Source of the DNA: Leptodactylus fallax
Lineage: Eukaryota; Chordata; Amphibia; Anura; Leptodactylidae
NCBI GenBank assembly: GCA_947044405.1
Contig: CAMRHE010000654.1
Span: 496,001 to 560,000 of the forward strand
Length of the DNA: 64,000 nt
Reading direction: 5' to 3'
Of this stretch, positions 44,626 to 55,859 are shown in pieces (the first letter of the stretch is position 1; each line of letters opens with the position of its first letter). The notes under the pieces were generated by a model that saw only the letters and a program-made list of their open reading frames with translations, was not told the DNA's origin and searched no databases. The translations under genes and the position numbers were made by a program.

Positions 44626-45511
44626 CTTATCATCTATGGATTGTATCCTTCTGTAGCTAGACAAATTTGACGCTCAAGAGTCTATAAAATGGCAGCCATG
44701 TTGGTTCTGACCTAAAACTGAGAAAAGCTGATTAAAATTATTAGGCACTTATTGAGGGAGGACGGGATGTTGATAACAATTTACACCTTGATTTTTGAGG
44801 TGTGATTTCAGGAACCAGGTTAGGATTAGCATTGACTGACTCCATTCACATTATAATGCCTCCAGGTGACACCCAACCCTGATTATATTATATGAGATAG
44901 TCATCTAAACTACCCCTAAACTACTTAAAGGGACCCTCCATTGTGTCTGGAGCTAAGGAACCCACCTCGCCCACGAAGACACCCATTGATTATGTATGTG
45001 TATTTGTGCATGTCTACCCCCAGGGGCATCACTATAAAAAGTCCATAGCCAGCAGTTACACACAGGCCCAAAATGGTGGATAGGGCCCCAAGACCCCCGG
45101 CCATATAAGATGACATTGATAGCTGGGGGCACTATGGCCAAGGTGATTCTTCAAGTCACACCACTGTAGACTATCCTATGTCTGAACTTGGTTGGACCCT
45201 GATAGGGAATAGACCGCAGGGTCTAGTCACTGCATTAGGTTAGTTAAAGGGATATTCCTATCTATAAAAAAATCAAGTCCTGATTTTGGAAAATGGTAAA
45301 AAAATTTATATGGTGATGTCAACATTGCTTCCACTGACTGTATGTATCAGAAACATTAAGCAATTTAGCAGATAGACTTGATTAAAAATCTCTTCCTGTG
45401 TTGTGTCTACAGCTCCTATGTAAAAATATGGGTCTCCATGGAAACAGACTGCAAACAAACCCTATGTGTAGTCTGATCCTACAGTCATGTATTATTCTCT
45501 TCCATCTCTCT

Positions 45512-45561
<50 letters not shown>

Positions 45562-46200
45562 TGGAATAAAGTGATATACGACTGCGGGATCTAACCACAC
45601 ACGGTACGTTTCTGACCTGTAACCATGGAAACACATAGCTCTGCATAGGACCTGTATACACAAAATGGTAGAAGATTTTCAATCAAGTCTGTTTCCAAAA
45701 TTGCTTCATTATTTATAGTCCATGCGGTGGAGCAATATATAAATGATTGCAAAAGTATACACACCCTTCCAGCCATTACAATAGATTAACAGGGATTTAA
45801 AGGATTGTTTACTTTCGGGGGAATGTAGCAAAGGTGCAGAAGGTAAAAAATTACATAAACACACTATGTAAAGCAACCGATAGTGAAATGAGGCAGTGTG
45901 AGAGGTACAATAGGAATGTAAATGTCACGGCCTGGTGTGAACTGTGGATTTGGACAGCTGGGAATGGGGTGGAAGCTTTGGAGCTCAGTGACATAATGAT
46001 TCCTGTTCTTCAAAGGGAGCGCAGCCGCCTCCTGCAGGACATCGAAAACCTGTATCCCAGGTCAGACTGGAAGGTTGTATCTATTATTGGATACATTGTG
46101 ATACAATGCACATGGATTACTTGGGAATTTGTCTTGGAATTTGTGAAGGAATATTAGATTCAGGTTAATTGAGGTGACAGTGTTATTATTATGTATCCCA
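44626..46200. other. no gene recognised; (TA)n microsatellite inside
   Basis: A pure TA run of about 41 bp lies at 45516-45556 inside a repeat containing GAAACAGACTGCAAACAAAC, with its reverse complement near 45620. An open frame at 45834-46157 has ordinary-looking composition but no recognised family. Confidence 0.45.
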
Positions 46201-46201
46201 A

Positions 46202-46755
46202 ATGTCATTATCCTGTACCCCCAGTATCAGGGTCTCATTATCCTGTACCCCCAGTATCAGGGTGTCATTGTCCTGTACCCCCAGTATTAGAGTGCCATTA
46301 TCCTGTACCCCCAGTATCAGGGTGTCATTGTCCTGTACCCCCAGTATCAGGGTGTCATTGTCCTGTACCCCCAGTATCAGGGTGTCATTGTCCTGTACCC
46401 CCAGTATCAGGGTGTCATTGTCCTGTACCTCACAGTATCAGGGTGTCATTGTCCTGTACCCCAGTATTAGAGTGCCATTATCCTGTACCCCCAGTATTAG
46501 AGTGCCATTATCCTGTACCCCCAGTATTAGAGTGCCATTATCCTGTACCCCCAGTATCAGGGTGTCATTGTCCTGTACCCCCAGTATCAGGGTGTCATTG
46601 TCCTGTACCCCCAGTATCAGGGTGTCATTGTCCTGTACCCCAAGTATCAGGGTGTCATTGTCCTGTACCCCCAGTATCAGGGTGTCATTGTCCTGTACCC
46701 CCAGTATCAGGGTGTCATTGTCCTGTACCCCCAGTATCAGGGTGTCATCGCCCTA
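46202..46755 (+). repeat. 30-bp minisatellite, ~18 copies
   Basis: The unit is GGTGTCATTGTCCTGTACCC followed by CCAGTATCA. Two main variants (GGGTGTCATTG and GAGTGCCATTA) occur in blocks. Period 30 keeps two frames open for over 200 codons, but these are artefacts. Confidence 0.95.
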
Positions 46756-47231
46756 CCATATATTTTGTAATTTGGAGAATCTTCTTCCCATCATGTCACC
46801 TATGAGGAATGAACAGTCAGACCCTTCCAGGACCTACAATACAATATGTGCGGACTAGAAGACGTCTCCCCCATTATATCTCACCATCCATGAAACCTTC
46901 TACCTCTGCCAAATAACCAGCACACCCTACAAGACCAGACAGTGATTGATTTATGGTTTAGCTAGTCCGACAAAGCCAAGATCTTGTGTTAATCGCAGTG
47001 ACTAGATAGAAAGTATATGAATAGTCATGAGTCTGTCATTGTATAATACATGGAGGGCTGGGTGCGGACGGGTGTGATCCGTGACCTCTGGAAAATTACT
47101 GGGAGTTTTGTTGGGGTGAAGGTACAGCTTATGTGTGGTTACCATAAACCCAGCTCCGTCAATAGGACAGGATGGATTTTACCTGGGCCTGGTGACCACT
47201 TATCTCCTCCTGCTCCATACAATTGTCTTAA

Positions 47232-47498
47232 AGGGGTTTTCCAGTCTTATCCATTGATGACCTATCATTAGGGTAGGTCATCCATTGAAAATCAGCAGGG
47301 GTCAGACTCCCGGAATCCCCTCTGATCAGCCCTTTGTTTGGCTGTCACTGCAACCTCTTCACAGAAAACCAAGCACAGTGCCGTACATTGTATAGTGGAT
47401 GTTCTTGGTATTGCAGCTCAGTAAACCAGATTGGCAAGTTGCAAACTTTTTTATTATTCGATTTCTAAGCTTTATTTAACTAAAATTAGACAACCCCT
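47232..47498. mobile_element. TTAA-flanked foldback element
   Basis: TTAA lies at 47228-47231 and 47499-47502. The ends AGGGGTTTTCCAGTCTTATC and (reverse complement) AGGGGTTGTCTAATTTTAG share the AGGGGTTxTC core. The interior ATTGATGACCTATCATTAGG and GGTCAGACTCCCGGAATCCC resemble the element at 4102. It is non-coding. Confidence 0.65.
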
Positions 47499-47954
47499 TT
47501 AAGAAGAGCGGTCATTCATTCAGCTAGTTTCATATTGCTAAAAAAATCGGAAGTCGCTTGGGCATTGGTTGTCGCCCCTTGAGGTCACTGGCTATCATTT
47601 TGTCCACATCAATTTCTATATTACAATTTTCCAAGCTAATTCAAGCCAATATGGCAGCACTTCCTGTTCTTCCTTACTTAATGATATGTGCATATGTGTT
47701 CTACCTACTATAGTCAAATTTCCTTTTTAGGTGGAACTCCCCTTTAAGAAAATTTTTGGATTGACTCTCAGGGTGAACCATGGAGCTGGCGAATATAATG
47801 CCCTATTTCTCATAGGATCCAGGGCACTATTACTTAATGATATGTGCTCTAATGTCTAATTTACTAAGATATAACCAATTCCTTTTTTGGTGATAGTCCC
47901 CTTTAAGGAAATTTTTGGATTGACTCTCAGGGTAAACCATGGAGCTGCCAAATA

Positions 47955-49590
47955 CAGTCATACGAAAAAGTTTGGGCACCCCTATTAATCTTAATCATTT
48001 TTAGTTCTAAATATTTGGGTGTTTGCAACAGCCATTTCAATTTGATATATCTAATAACTGATGGACACAGTAATATTTCAGGATTGAAATGAGGTTTATT
48101 GTACTAACAGAAAATGTGCAATATGCATTAAACCAAAATTTGACCGGTGCAAAAATTTGGGTACCCTTATCATTTTATTGATTTGAATACTCCTAACTAC
48201 TTTTTACTGACTTACTGAAGCACAAAATTGGTTTTGTAACCTCACTGAGCCTTGAACTTCATAGCCAGGTGTATCCAATCATGAGAAAAGGTATTTAAGG
48301 TGGCCAATTGCAAGTTGTTCTCCTATTTGAATCTCCTCTGAAGAGTGGCATCATGGGCTCCTCAAAACAACTCTCAAATGATCTGAAAACAAAGATTGTT
48401 CAACATAGTTGTTCAGGGGAAGGATACAAAAAGTTGTCTCAGAGATTTAACCTGTCAGTTTCCACTGTGAGGAACATAGTAAGGAAATGGAAGACCACAG
48501 GGACAGTTCTTGTTAAGCCCAGAAGTGGCAGGCCAAGAAAAATATCAGAAAGGCAGAGAAGAAGAATGGTGAGAACAGTCAAGGACAATCCACAGACCAC
48601 CTCCAAAGAGCTGCAGCATCATCTTGCTGCAGATGGTGTCACTGTGCATCGGTCAACAATACAGCACACTTTGCACAAGGAGAAGCTGTATGGGAGAGTG
48701 ATGCGAAAGAAGCCGTTTCTGAAAGCACGCCACAAACAGAGTCGCCTGAGGTATGCAAAAGCACATTTGGACAAGCCAGCTTCATTTTGGAAGAAGGTCC
48801 TGTGGACTGATGAAACAAAGATTGAGTTGTTTGGTCATACAAAAAGGCGTTATGCATGGCGTCCAAAAAACACAGCATTCCAAGAAAAACACTTGCTACC
48901 CACTGTAAAATTTGGTGGAGGTTCCATCATGCTTTGGGGCTGTGTGGCCAATGCCGGCATCGGGAATCTTGTTAAAGTTGAGGGTCGCATGGATTCAACT
49001 CAGTATCAGCAGATTCTTGAGAATAATGTACAAGAATCAGTGACGAATTTGAAGTTACGCCGGGGATGGATATTTCAGCAAGACAATGATCCAAATCTAC
49101 TCAGGCATTCATGCAGAGGAACAATTACAATGTTCTGGAATGGCCATCCCAGTCCCCAGACCTGAATATCATTGAACATCTGTGGGATAATTTGAAGCGG
49201 GCTGTCCATGCTCGGCGACCATCAAATTTAACTGAACTGGAATTGTTTTGTAAAGAGGAATGGTCAAAAATACCTTCATCCAGGATCCAGGAACTGATTA
49301 AAAGCTACAGGAAGCGACTAGAGGCTGTTATTTTTGCAAAAGGAGGATCTACTAAATATTAATGTCACTTTTCTGTTGAGGTGCCCATACTTTTGCACCG
49401 GTCAAATTTTGGTTTAATGCATATTGCACATTTTCTGTTAGTACAATAAACCTCATTTCAATCCTGAAATATTACTGTGTCCATCAGTTATTAGATATAT
49501 CAAATTGAAATGGCTGTTGCAAACACCCAAATATTTAGAACTAAAAATGATTAAGATTAATAGGGGTGCCCAAACTTTTTCATATGACTG
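47955..49590 (+). mobile_element. Tc1-like element with ~210-bp inverted repeats (1636 bp)
   Basis: The left end CAGTCATACGAAAAAGTTTG and right end CAGTCATATGAAAAAGTTTG (reverse complement) extend into arms of about 210 bp that are almost identical. The inner edge of each arm carries a second GGGCACC/GGGTACC-type motif, the IR/DR arrangement of Sleeping Beauty-type elements. TA duplicates lie at 47953-47954 and 49591-49592. The transposase gene is frameshifted. Confidence 0.93.
48353..49362 (+). pseudogene. Tc1-like transposase with one frameshift
   Basis: The ATG at 48353 opens MGSSKQLSNDLKTKIVQHSC, the usual start of vertebrate Tc1 transposases. Two helix-turn-helix units and a GRPRKIS hook (59-65) follow, then D153 (LWTDET) and D244 (QQDNDP). 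At about 49095-49110 the frame shifts by net -1. Downstream sequence (EWPSQSPDLNIIEHLWDNLK and the C-terminus GGSTKY, stop at 49360-49362) continues in the other frame. The third acidic residue therefore falls after the break. The Ile in LNIIE replaces the usual Pro. No other lesion was seen. This copy should encode no active enzyme, though its ends could be moved in trans. Confidence 0.9.
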
Positions 49591-50464
49591 TATAATGCTC
49601 TGTTTCATGTTGGAAATCGCTTTTACTTAATGATATTTGCTCTACCTAAGATATAGCCAGATTTCCTTTTTAGGTGGAAACCACCTGTAACAAAATTTTT
49701 GGTGAACCATAAAGCGAGTGAATATAATGCCCTGTTTTATGTAGGTTCCAGGGCGCTACTACTTAATGATAGGTGCATGATACGTGTCCTATCTTCTGAT
49801 TTACTAAGATATAGCCAAATTACCATTTTTTTGGTGGAAATCCTCTTTAAGAAAATTTTTGGATTGACTCTCAGGGTGACTCTCAGGGTGACCCATGGAG
49901 CTGGCGACTATAATGGCCTGTTTCTCGTAGGTTCCAGGGCGCTTTTACTTAATGATATGTGCATTATCTTAATTTGTTCATTATTGGCGGTGATGGCGGC
50001 CACAAAGCACAAACGGGTAAATTTAGTAAAGTCGTGTTATGACAAGGCCTCGTTGTCATCGGGCCTGGCTCGTATTATTTCAGTGATTTTGGTGGATCAC
50101 AGGCCCCTGTGTAAGCCGGGAGACAGGTATAAATAGAACACTGTGCTGCTAAGCCGTCTTACATAATCGTGAATACCTCTTACAAGTAAAGTCCTCTGTA
50201 CGGCCCCCCCTCCTGTCCGCTCTTCCTGTTAACACCCCACCTCAAACCTTCTTCAGGTGGGAGACCTCAGTGACCCTGATCCTTGAGCACACAAGGCGAG
50301 GAAACACTGTCTTACAAAGACCTCCTATTCTGCCGCCGGCCTCGTACAATGGCTCCTGTGTTGTACTTACCTGCTGTCTGAACTGCCCCCTCTGTACCAT
50401 TCATGTGATATTTCTACATTTCATTATTTTATAGAATTTTTCTTAAAGGGACAAGTTACCTTAA

Positions 50465-50782
50465 AGAGGGCCTCTCTGAAAAGCCTAGTGACATACATCA
50501 TCTGATCGATGCTGTCACCCTGAGCGTTTTGAAGTTTTGTTTATCCAAATCCGTTCAGCCATTACACAGATATAAGCCCTTTTAATGTTGATGCAGATGA
50601 GGGTCTGCTAGTCAAGTGGGTGCTAACACTGTGGTTTATCACCGCCCACTTGGCTAGTAGACCCTTATCTGCATCAACACTAAAAGGGCTTATATCTTTG
50701 GAACAGCTGAACGGATTTGGATAAACAAAACTCCAAAATGCTCAGGGTGACAGCGCCGATCAGATGATTTATGTCATTGAGC
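50465..50782. mobile_element. TTAA-flanked foldback element
   Basis: TTAA lies at 50461-50464 and 50783-50786. The arms contain ATCCAAATCCGTTCAGC and GCTGAACGGATTTGGAT, and ATATAAGCCCTTTTA / AAAAGGGCTTATAT. The whole interval folds into one hairpin with the loop near 50620. It is non-coding. Confidence 0.75.
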
Positions 50783-51296
50783 TTAAAGGAAGTTTTCATC
50801 TGATGTTATTTTTCAGAAAAATCTGATTAATATAGTATAAATGGTGTAGCTGTGGCACTTCCACTTTAAGTTGAAGGGCTGATTCATTGGTGAATGTCTG
50901 GTTGCTATGGGGGACACACTGCCTAGCAACTACAGATTACATGGTGTTGTCAGATAAAGCGGCTCCTGAAGCAACATGTTAGGTTTCATGGGAATCATAT
51001 ATTATAATATCATACTTGACAACTGTTCCAAAATTGCCGGGACTGTCCTGACTTTTTGATAACAAGCCCAACTTGTGCATGGCCTCAAAAGGGCAGACCT
51101 AAAAGTAACTTTAGCCCAGTCTGGAGTGGGCCTGGGAGGCTTATATATCCCTATTGCCAGGAGAACAAAATTGGTAAGTATGCATCATTACCCATAAAAC
51201 ACTATGGGGAAGATATATCAGAACTGGTGCCAAGAAAAATTGGGCACATGCCCATAGCAACCAACAGTTTATGCCAGCCACTGCTGCCACTCTTAA

Positions 51297-51610
51297 AGGT
51301 TCTGATTCTGGCACAGTTGGAATTTTTTCTCTAGCCCCCACTGTTCCTGAGCAATCGATGCTGTTAAGTTTTAGCACCTACTGTGCTAACTAGGCTCTCT
51401 ATTGTCAAGTGGGCGGTTCTGTGTTGGAGCAGGTAGTCTGAGAACGCCCACTTGACAACAGAGAACATTATTGTGCTGAAACTAACAGAAAGGATTGCTT
51501 GGGAATGGTGAAGGCTAGAGAAAAAATTCCAACTGTGCCAGAATCAGTGGAGCGGCGCCTAATGAAGGATGCAAAAAGTTGGAGTGGTTGGAGGTGGTCA
51601 AAAATCCTCT
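51297..51610. mobile_element. foldback element (family A), left end incomplete
   Basis: It shares GTTGGAATTTTTTCTCTAGC, GGAGCAGGTAGTCT and GCTAGAGAAAAAATTCCAAC with the element at 5369-5693. The right end reaches CTTTAA at 51609-51614. The left arm lacks its outer ~70 bp, so the TTAA at 51293 may be coincidental. Confidence 0.6.
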
Positions 51611-51614
51611 TTAA

Positions 51615-54600
51615 GTCCATGCTCTAATGCCTGCCCCAGGTTTGTCCTCTTGTGCTTGCCACAGGTCCCCTAATAGCACCTTCTATATGCCAAAATTGAT
51701 GTTCTGGGGTATCCTCATGTCCCCACATTGCCTAAAAATGGCCGCCAAGCACTTTTGGGATCCTGGCTTGTAAAATGCACGATCCATACAGGTCATAAAA
51801 GTATCGGGGCAAGGATGGTGGCACGTGTGACGGGTCAGAACATATATCATATACAGATGACAGTCCAACTTCAGGTCAGTTTAACAACATCTATAACTTG
51901 GGCCCTGTGAAAAGATCCATAGAAACATGATCAACTTGTTGTCCCCCCTTGGAGATAAGCGGCGCCAGATGAGTCTGACAACTACTTCAGCTATCTAACA
52001 TGTATGATCAGGTCATGACTGGGTGCAACTGTAGCAAACACTCAGCTATGAGAAGTATTAGGTCTGTACAGGTCTTAACAAGAATTTCCTTCGCCTGGGG
52101 CAAAGCTTTAGTGCACTGTATCAAATGCCGTGGTAAAGGCTGCCATTATAGCCCCTACCCAACTTTCCTAGAACACTGAACGGCAATACAACACTATAAG
52201 ACATAAGGATGCACAACTGTCATTCATAGCGTATAGGAAAGCTGAGTGATATCCACTCTCCCACCTTACAGGACTGGTAATGGCGGCCATATTGGTCACC
52301 ACCCAGCTTTCCCAGGAACAGATGGATGTATATTAGTTAGATCAATGTGTCGGTTACTCATTGATCAGGTAATTATGGAGGGTGTAGTAGGTGAGACGTG
52401 TGAAGCTGCGCCCGCACTGTTGTGCTATATCTGGGCATCGCCCGTCTTAATAATTTTAGAGATTTTTCACTTTGCATATATGTCGTGACTATTATATGTA
52501 GGATTAAGGGATTGTGGATTAATGAGGGCACTGACCTGACAAAAAGATATTACACGCTGATGACGTCACGCCGTGTACAAGGCAGGCACTCCCAGGGAAG
52601 TTAACTGTGTGCCTGCCAGGAAGGTTTGCCTCGTTTGACGTACACAGCAACGTCCTAGACAAACACCAGTTTACAGTACTTGCTGCAAGACAAAGGTAAT
52701 CTGTCCAAGAAGCAAATCTATAATTGGACCAGATCAATCAGGCCATACCGTTGATTGCGGAACAGTAGAACCAATTCATTTTTACTCCAAAAACCTAAAA
52801 CCTCTCAAATATATTGTCAATTATTTTTAGTTTATTACAGAACTATTTTAATTTTGCTCTGCGGAAACCATCAGCAAGCTGTTGTTGGCGACCACTATTA
52901 TGTGTCTATAGTTAGTTTTTCACAAGTATGGTAAAGATCCTTTAATCCAGCACTTGATAATCCAGAAAATCTGGTGATCCAGAATTTATGTCCAGTACAG
53001 AGCTGTAATATGACGTGGATTTGCGGGCCACGTGATGTCACCTTTACCTGTCACATGACCTGTTTGCAGCTCTGTCCCATTCAAGTGATTGAGCTGAGCT
53101 GCAATACCAAGCACAGCCACTATACAAAGTATGGCGCTGTGCTTGGTTTTCTGTGAAGAGGCTGCGATGCTCAGGGCAGACCCCCTCAGATAGGACCCCT
53201 AAGGAGATAGGTCATCAATTGATAAGCCTGGAAAACACCTTTAAAGGGATATTCCTATTTCATGTACATAAAAAAAATCAGCAATTTTCTCATATTCTAT
53301 GTTTAATGCGTCGCCATTTTTCAGATTCCTGTCAGCGAATGGGAACCTTCTTGTTTATATCCACATGATAAAAACCATGTCCTCCATGTCAAAAGAGCTC
53401 TGATACACTATGCCAAGTTCTGCTCCTGTGTGAACAGCGCCTAATCAGGGCAGGTTTTTAGCATCTGGATATAAACAACAAATATCTCCATTCACTGACA
53501 GTAAGCAGAGATCTGACGTATGGCGATGAATGAAAAACACGTAGGGCCGGTTTACAACAGTGTCTAAAATAGAAAACGTCTTTGTCACCCATAGCAACCA
53601 ATCACAGCACAGCTTTCGTTTTTTAAGAGCAGAATACAAAATAAAAGCTGCATGATGATTGGTTGCCAAGGGCAACAAGGACTGCTTAACTTTTAAACTG
53701 AACTACATGGCAAGTTAGGCCTCAACACCCATTGTGTACCCAAGTTTGCTTGTGTCGCAGTGAATGAATTGAATGGGGTCTCATTGTGCCCCCGAGACTG
53801 CCGCAAGTGTGACACTAAGGGGCAGATTTATTAGAACTGTCTAAAAGCAGAACTGTCTTAGTTACCCATAGCAACCAATCACAGCACAGCTTTCATTTTA
53901 TATTTTGCTCCTGCAATATGAAAGCTGCACTGTGATTGGTTGCTATGGGCAACTAAGACAGTTTTGCCTTTAAACAGTTTACTAAATCTGGCCCTAAGTC
54001 TCCAAAAATTGTTTATTTTTTTTTAGCGACTGAGAATAAGGGTCACAGCAGGACTCGGAGATGTAACAGGGCGATAGGGTGACCATGACTGTGGGATGGT
54101 CGATGAGGCCCCTTTAAAAGTATAATAGAAAGTGATCGAACGTGTCATTGTACGATAAAGCTTCATTTACATAGCGCCCATTTAGAGGGGTTGTTTAGAA
54201 TGCCAAATATGTGACTACTTTGTTCTAGAAACAGCGCCACCACTGTCCATAGGTAGGATCTGGTATTGCACTTGGGGTCTATTGACGTGAATGGAATTGA
54301 GCTGCAATACCACGCACATCCTGTGGACAGATGTGGCTCTGTTTTGTGAAGAAAGCAGCCATGTATGTATTCTGGACATAGAGTTCCCCTTCATGCTCTG
54401 GCTGGTGACAGTAGTGGCAGTGCCGCAGAGCTCCGGATTTAGTCTCCATCACTTGGATTAAATGTCGCTTTCGTGGGTCACCAGAAATTCCAATAAGGGC
54501 GTTTAATAAAGTGTAATTGTCCTGGGCGTGCGAGGATGTTTGTCTTGTGTGTTTGACAAGAGGAATTACCGCTCCGGCGATTAAAATGACAGCCATTCAT

Positions 54601-54640
54601 GTTTACACGGGAGAAAGTAGACGGCGAGCAACGCTCCTGC
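51615..54640. other. no gene recognised; scattered repeats
   Basis: The dispersed CCCAGCTTTCCCAGGAACAG motif occurs near 52156, 52228 and 52297. A decayed TTAA-type element containing CAATACCAAGCACAGCCACT lies near 53100-53250. Two related repeats with CATAGCAACCAATCACAGCA lie near 53590 and 53867. Nothing coding was recognised. Confidence 0.45.
53820..53994. mobile_element. short palindromic MITE, 175 bp
   Basis: The ends GGGCAGATTTATTAG and (reverse complement) GGGCCAGATTTAGTA are inverted. They are flanked by TAAG at 53816-53819 and 53995-53998. The arms include CATAGCAACCAATCACAGCA and its complement, giving an almost complete hairpin. Confidence 0.65.
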
Positions 54641-54647
54641 ACCGACG

Positions 54648-54917
54648 CACGCCAGCTAGGGACACTACATCTCCCAGCATGCCCCTAGCACACCAGCTAG
54701 GGACACTACAACTCCCAGCACACCAACTAGGGCCACTACATCTTCCAGCATGCCCCTAGCATGCCAACTAGGGACACTACATCTCCCAGCATGCCCCTAG
54801 CACACCAGCTAGGGCCACTACATCTCCCAGCATGCCCCTAGCACACCAGCTAGGGACACTACATCTCCCAGCATGCCCCTAGCACACCAGCTAGGGACAC
54901 TACAACTCCCAGCATGT
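54648..54917 (+). repeat. 41-bp minisatellite carrying ZNF143/Staf-like motifs, ~7 copies
   Basis: The unit is CAGCTAGGGACACTACATCT followed by CCCAGCATGCCCCTAGCACAC. Every copy contains ACTACA(T/A)CTCCCAGCA(T/C), close to the ACTACAATTCCCAGCATGC site bound by ZNF143 and THAP11. Binding is inferred from the motif only. Confidence 0.85.
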
Positions 54918-54959
54918 ACAATACATAATAAAGTGACTTTTCTAAATAGTAGATATGCT

Positions 54960-55850
54960 CTGGTCAGGGCATGCTGGGAGTTGTAGTTTGCCAACCCTCT
55001 GGAGACCACTCATCTAGACAATCAAAAGTATGTGCCCCCCTCTAATTATAAGACATGCTTTGGTCAGGGCATGCTAGGAGTTGTAGTTTCCAAACATCTG
55101 GAGAGTCACAGTTTTTACGGCAGTGGTCACAACCTTCGGCACCACAGCTCCCAGCATGCTCCATTCACTTTTATGGGAGTTTTGAGGACAGACGAGCGAG
55201 TGTGCATGCTGAGAGTTGTGGTTTCACAACGTGCTGACCCCTGTGCTATGGGGTAGGTTAGTGGTCTCCAGTCAAAAGTATGTACCCCCCCTTCTCTAAT
55301 TGGTGGGTATGCTCTGGTCACGGCATGCTAGGAGCTGGTGTAATGCAGACTAGTGGTCTCTAATCAAAAGTATGTGCCCCCTCTAATTAGAGGCTTTGCC
55401 ATAGGAGACATCAGGACATGCTGAGAGTTGTAGTTTCCAATAGCTGGAGAGCTACAATTTAGAGACCACTGACCTACACTTTGCAGTCAAAAGAATGTGC
55501 CCCCTCTAAGTAGAGGATATGCTTATATGAGCCATCCGGGCATGTTGGGAGTTGTAGTTCAGACGGACTGGCTGCACACAGCGGTCAAAAATATGTCTCC
55601 CCTCTAATATAGGTTTCCTTATACTGGTTGTCAGGGCATGCTAGGAGTTGTAGTACCACAATGTGGAGAGACCACAGACACTATGCAGTCAGATGTGTGT
55701 CTGTCCATACGAGCAATCAAGGCATGCTGGGAGTTATAGTGTCCCTGGTCAGAGCCACAGATTGGAAGCCACTGGTCTAAATTATACTCTCAAAAGTATG
55801 TGCCCCCTCTAAACAGGGCATGCTGGGAGTGATAGTTTCCTACAGATTTG
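54960..55850 (-). repeat. degenerate ~80-120 bp tandem repeat with inverted ZNF143-like motifs
   Basis: GCATGCTGGGAGTTGTAGTT-type motifs recur at about 54969, 55069, 55203, 55323, 55415, 55540, 55637, 55722 and 55819, in the orientation opposite to the 41-bp array. One forward copy lies at about 55140. Between them GTCAAAAGTATGTGCCCCCT recurs. The units are diverged. It is non-coding. Confidence 0.75.
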
Positions 55851-55859
55851 TGACTGCTC

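Larger units (their letters stand above)
47665..49975 (+). repeat. ~145-bp tandem repeat, 4-5 copies, split by a Tc1 insertion
   Basis: Recurring blocks are AAATTTTTGGATTGACTCTC, AGGGTGAACCATGGAGCTGG, GAATATAATGCCC and ACTTAATGATATGTGC. They appear around 47.75 and 47.9 kb, and again around 49.60, 49.70 and 49.86 kb. The Tc1-like element sits precisely within one AATATAATG block. Confidence 0.75.

Noticed and set aside
46202..46755. Regularly spaced repeats reminiscent of a CRISPR array
   Set aside because: Repeats are contiguous with no unique spacers, and the context is a vertebrate genome; it is a minisatellite.
46191..46858. Two overlapping frames of 204 and 218 codons
   Set aside because: Both are products of the 30-bp minisatellite (period divisible by three); no other coding signal.
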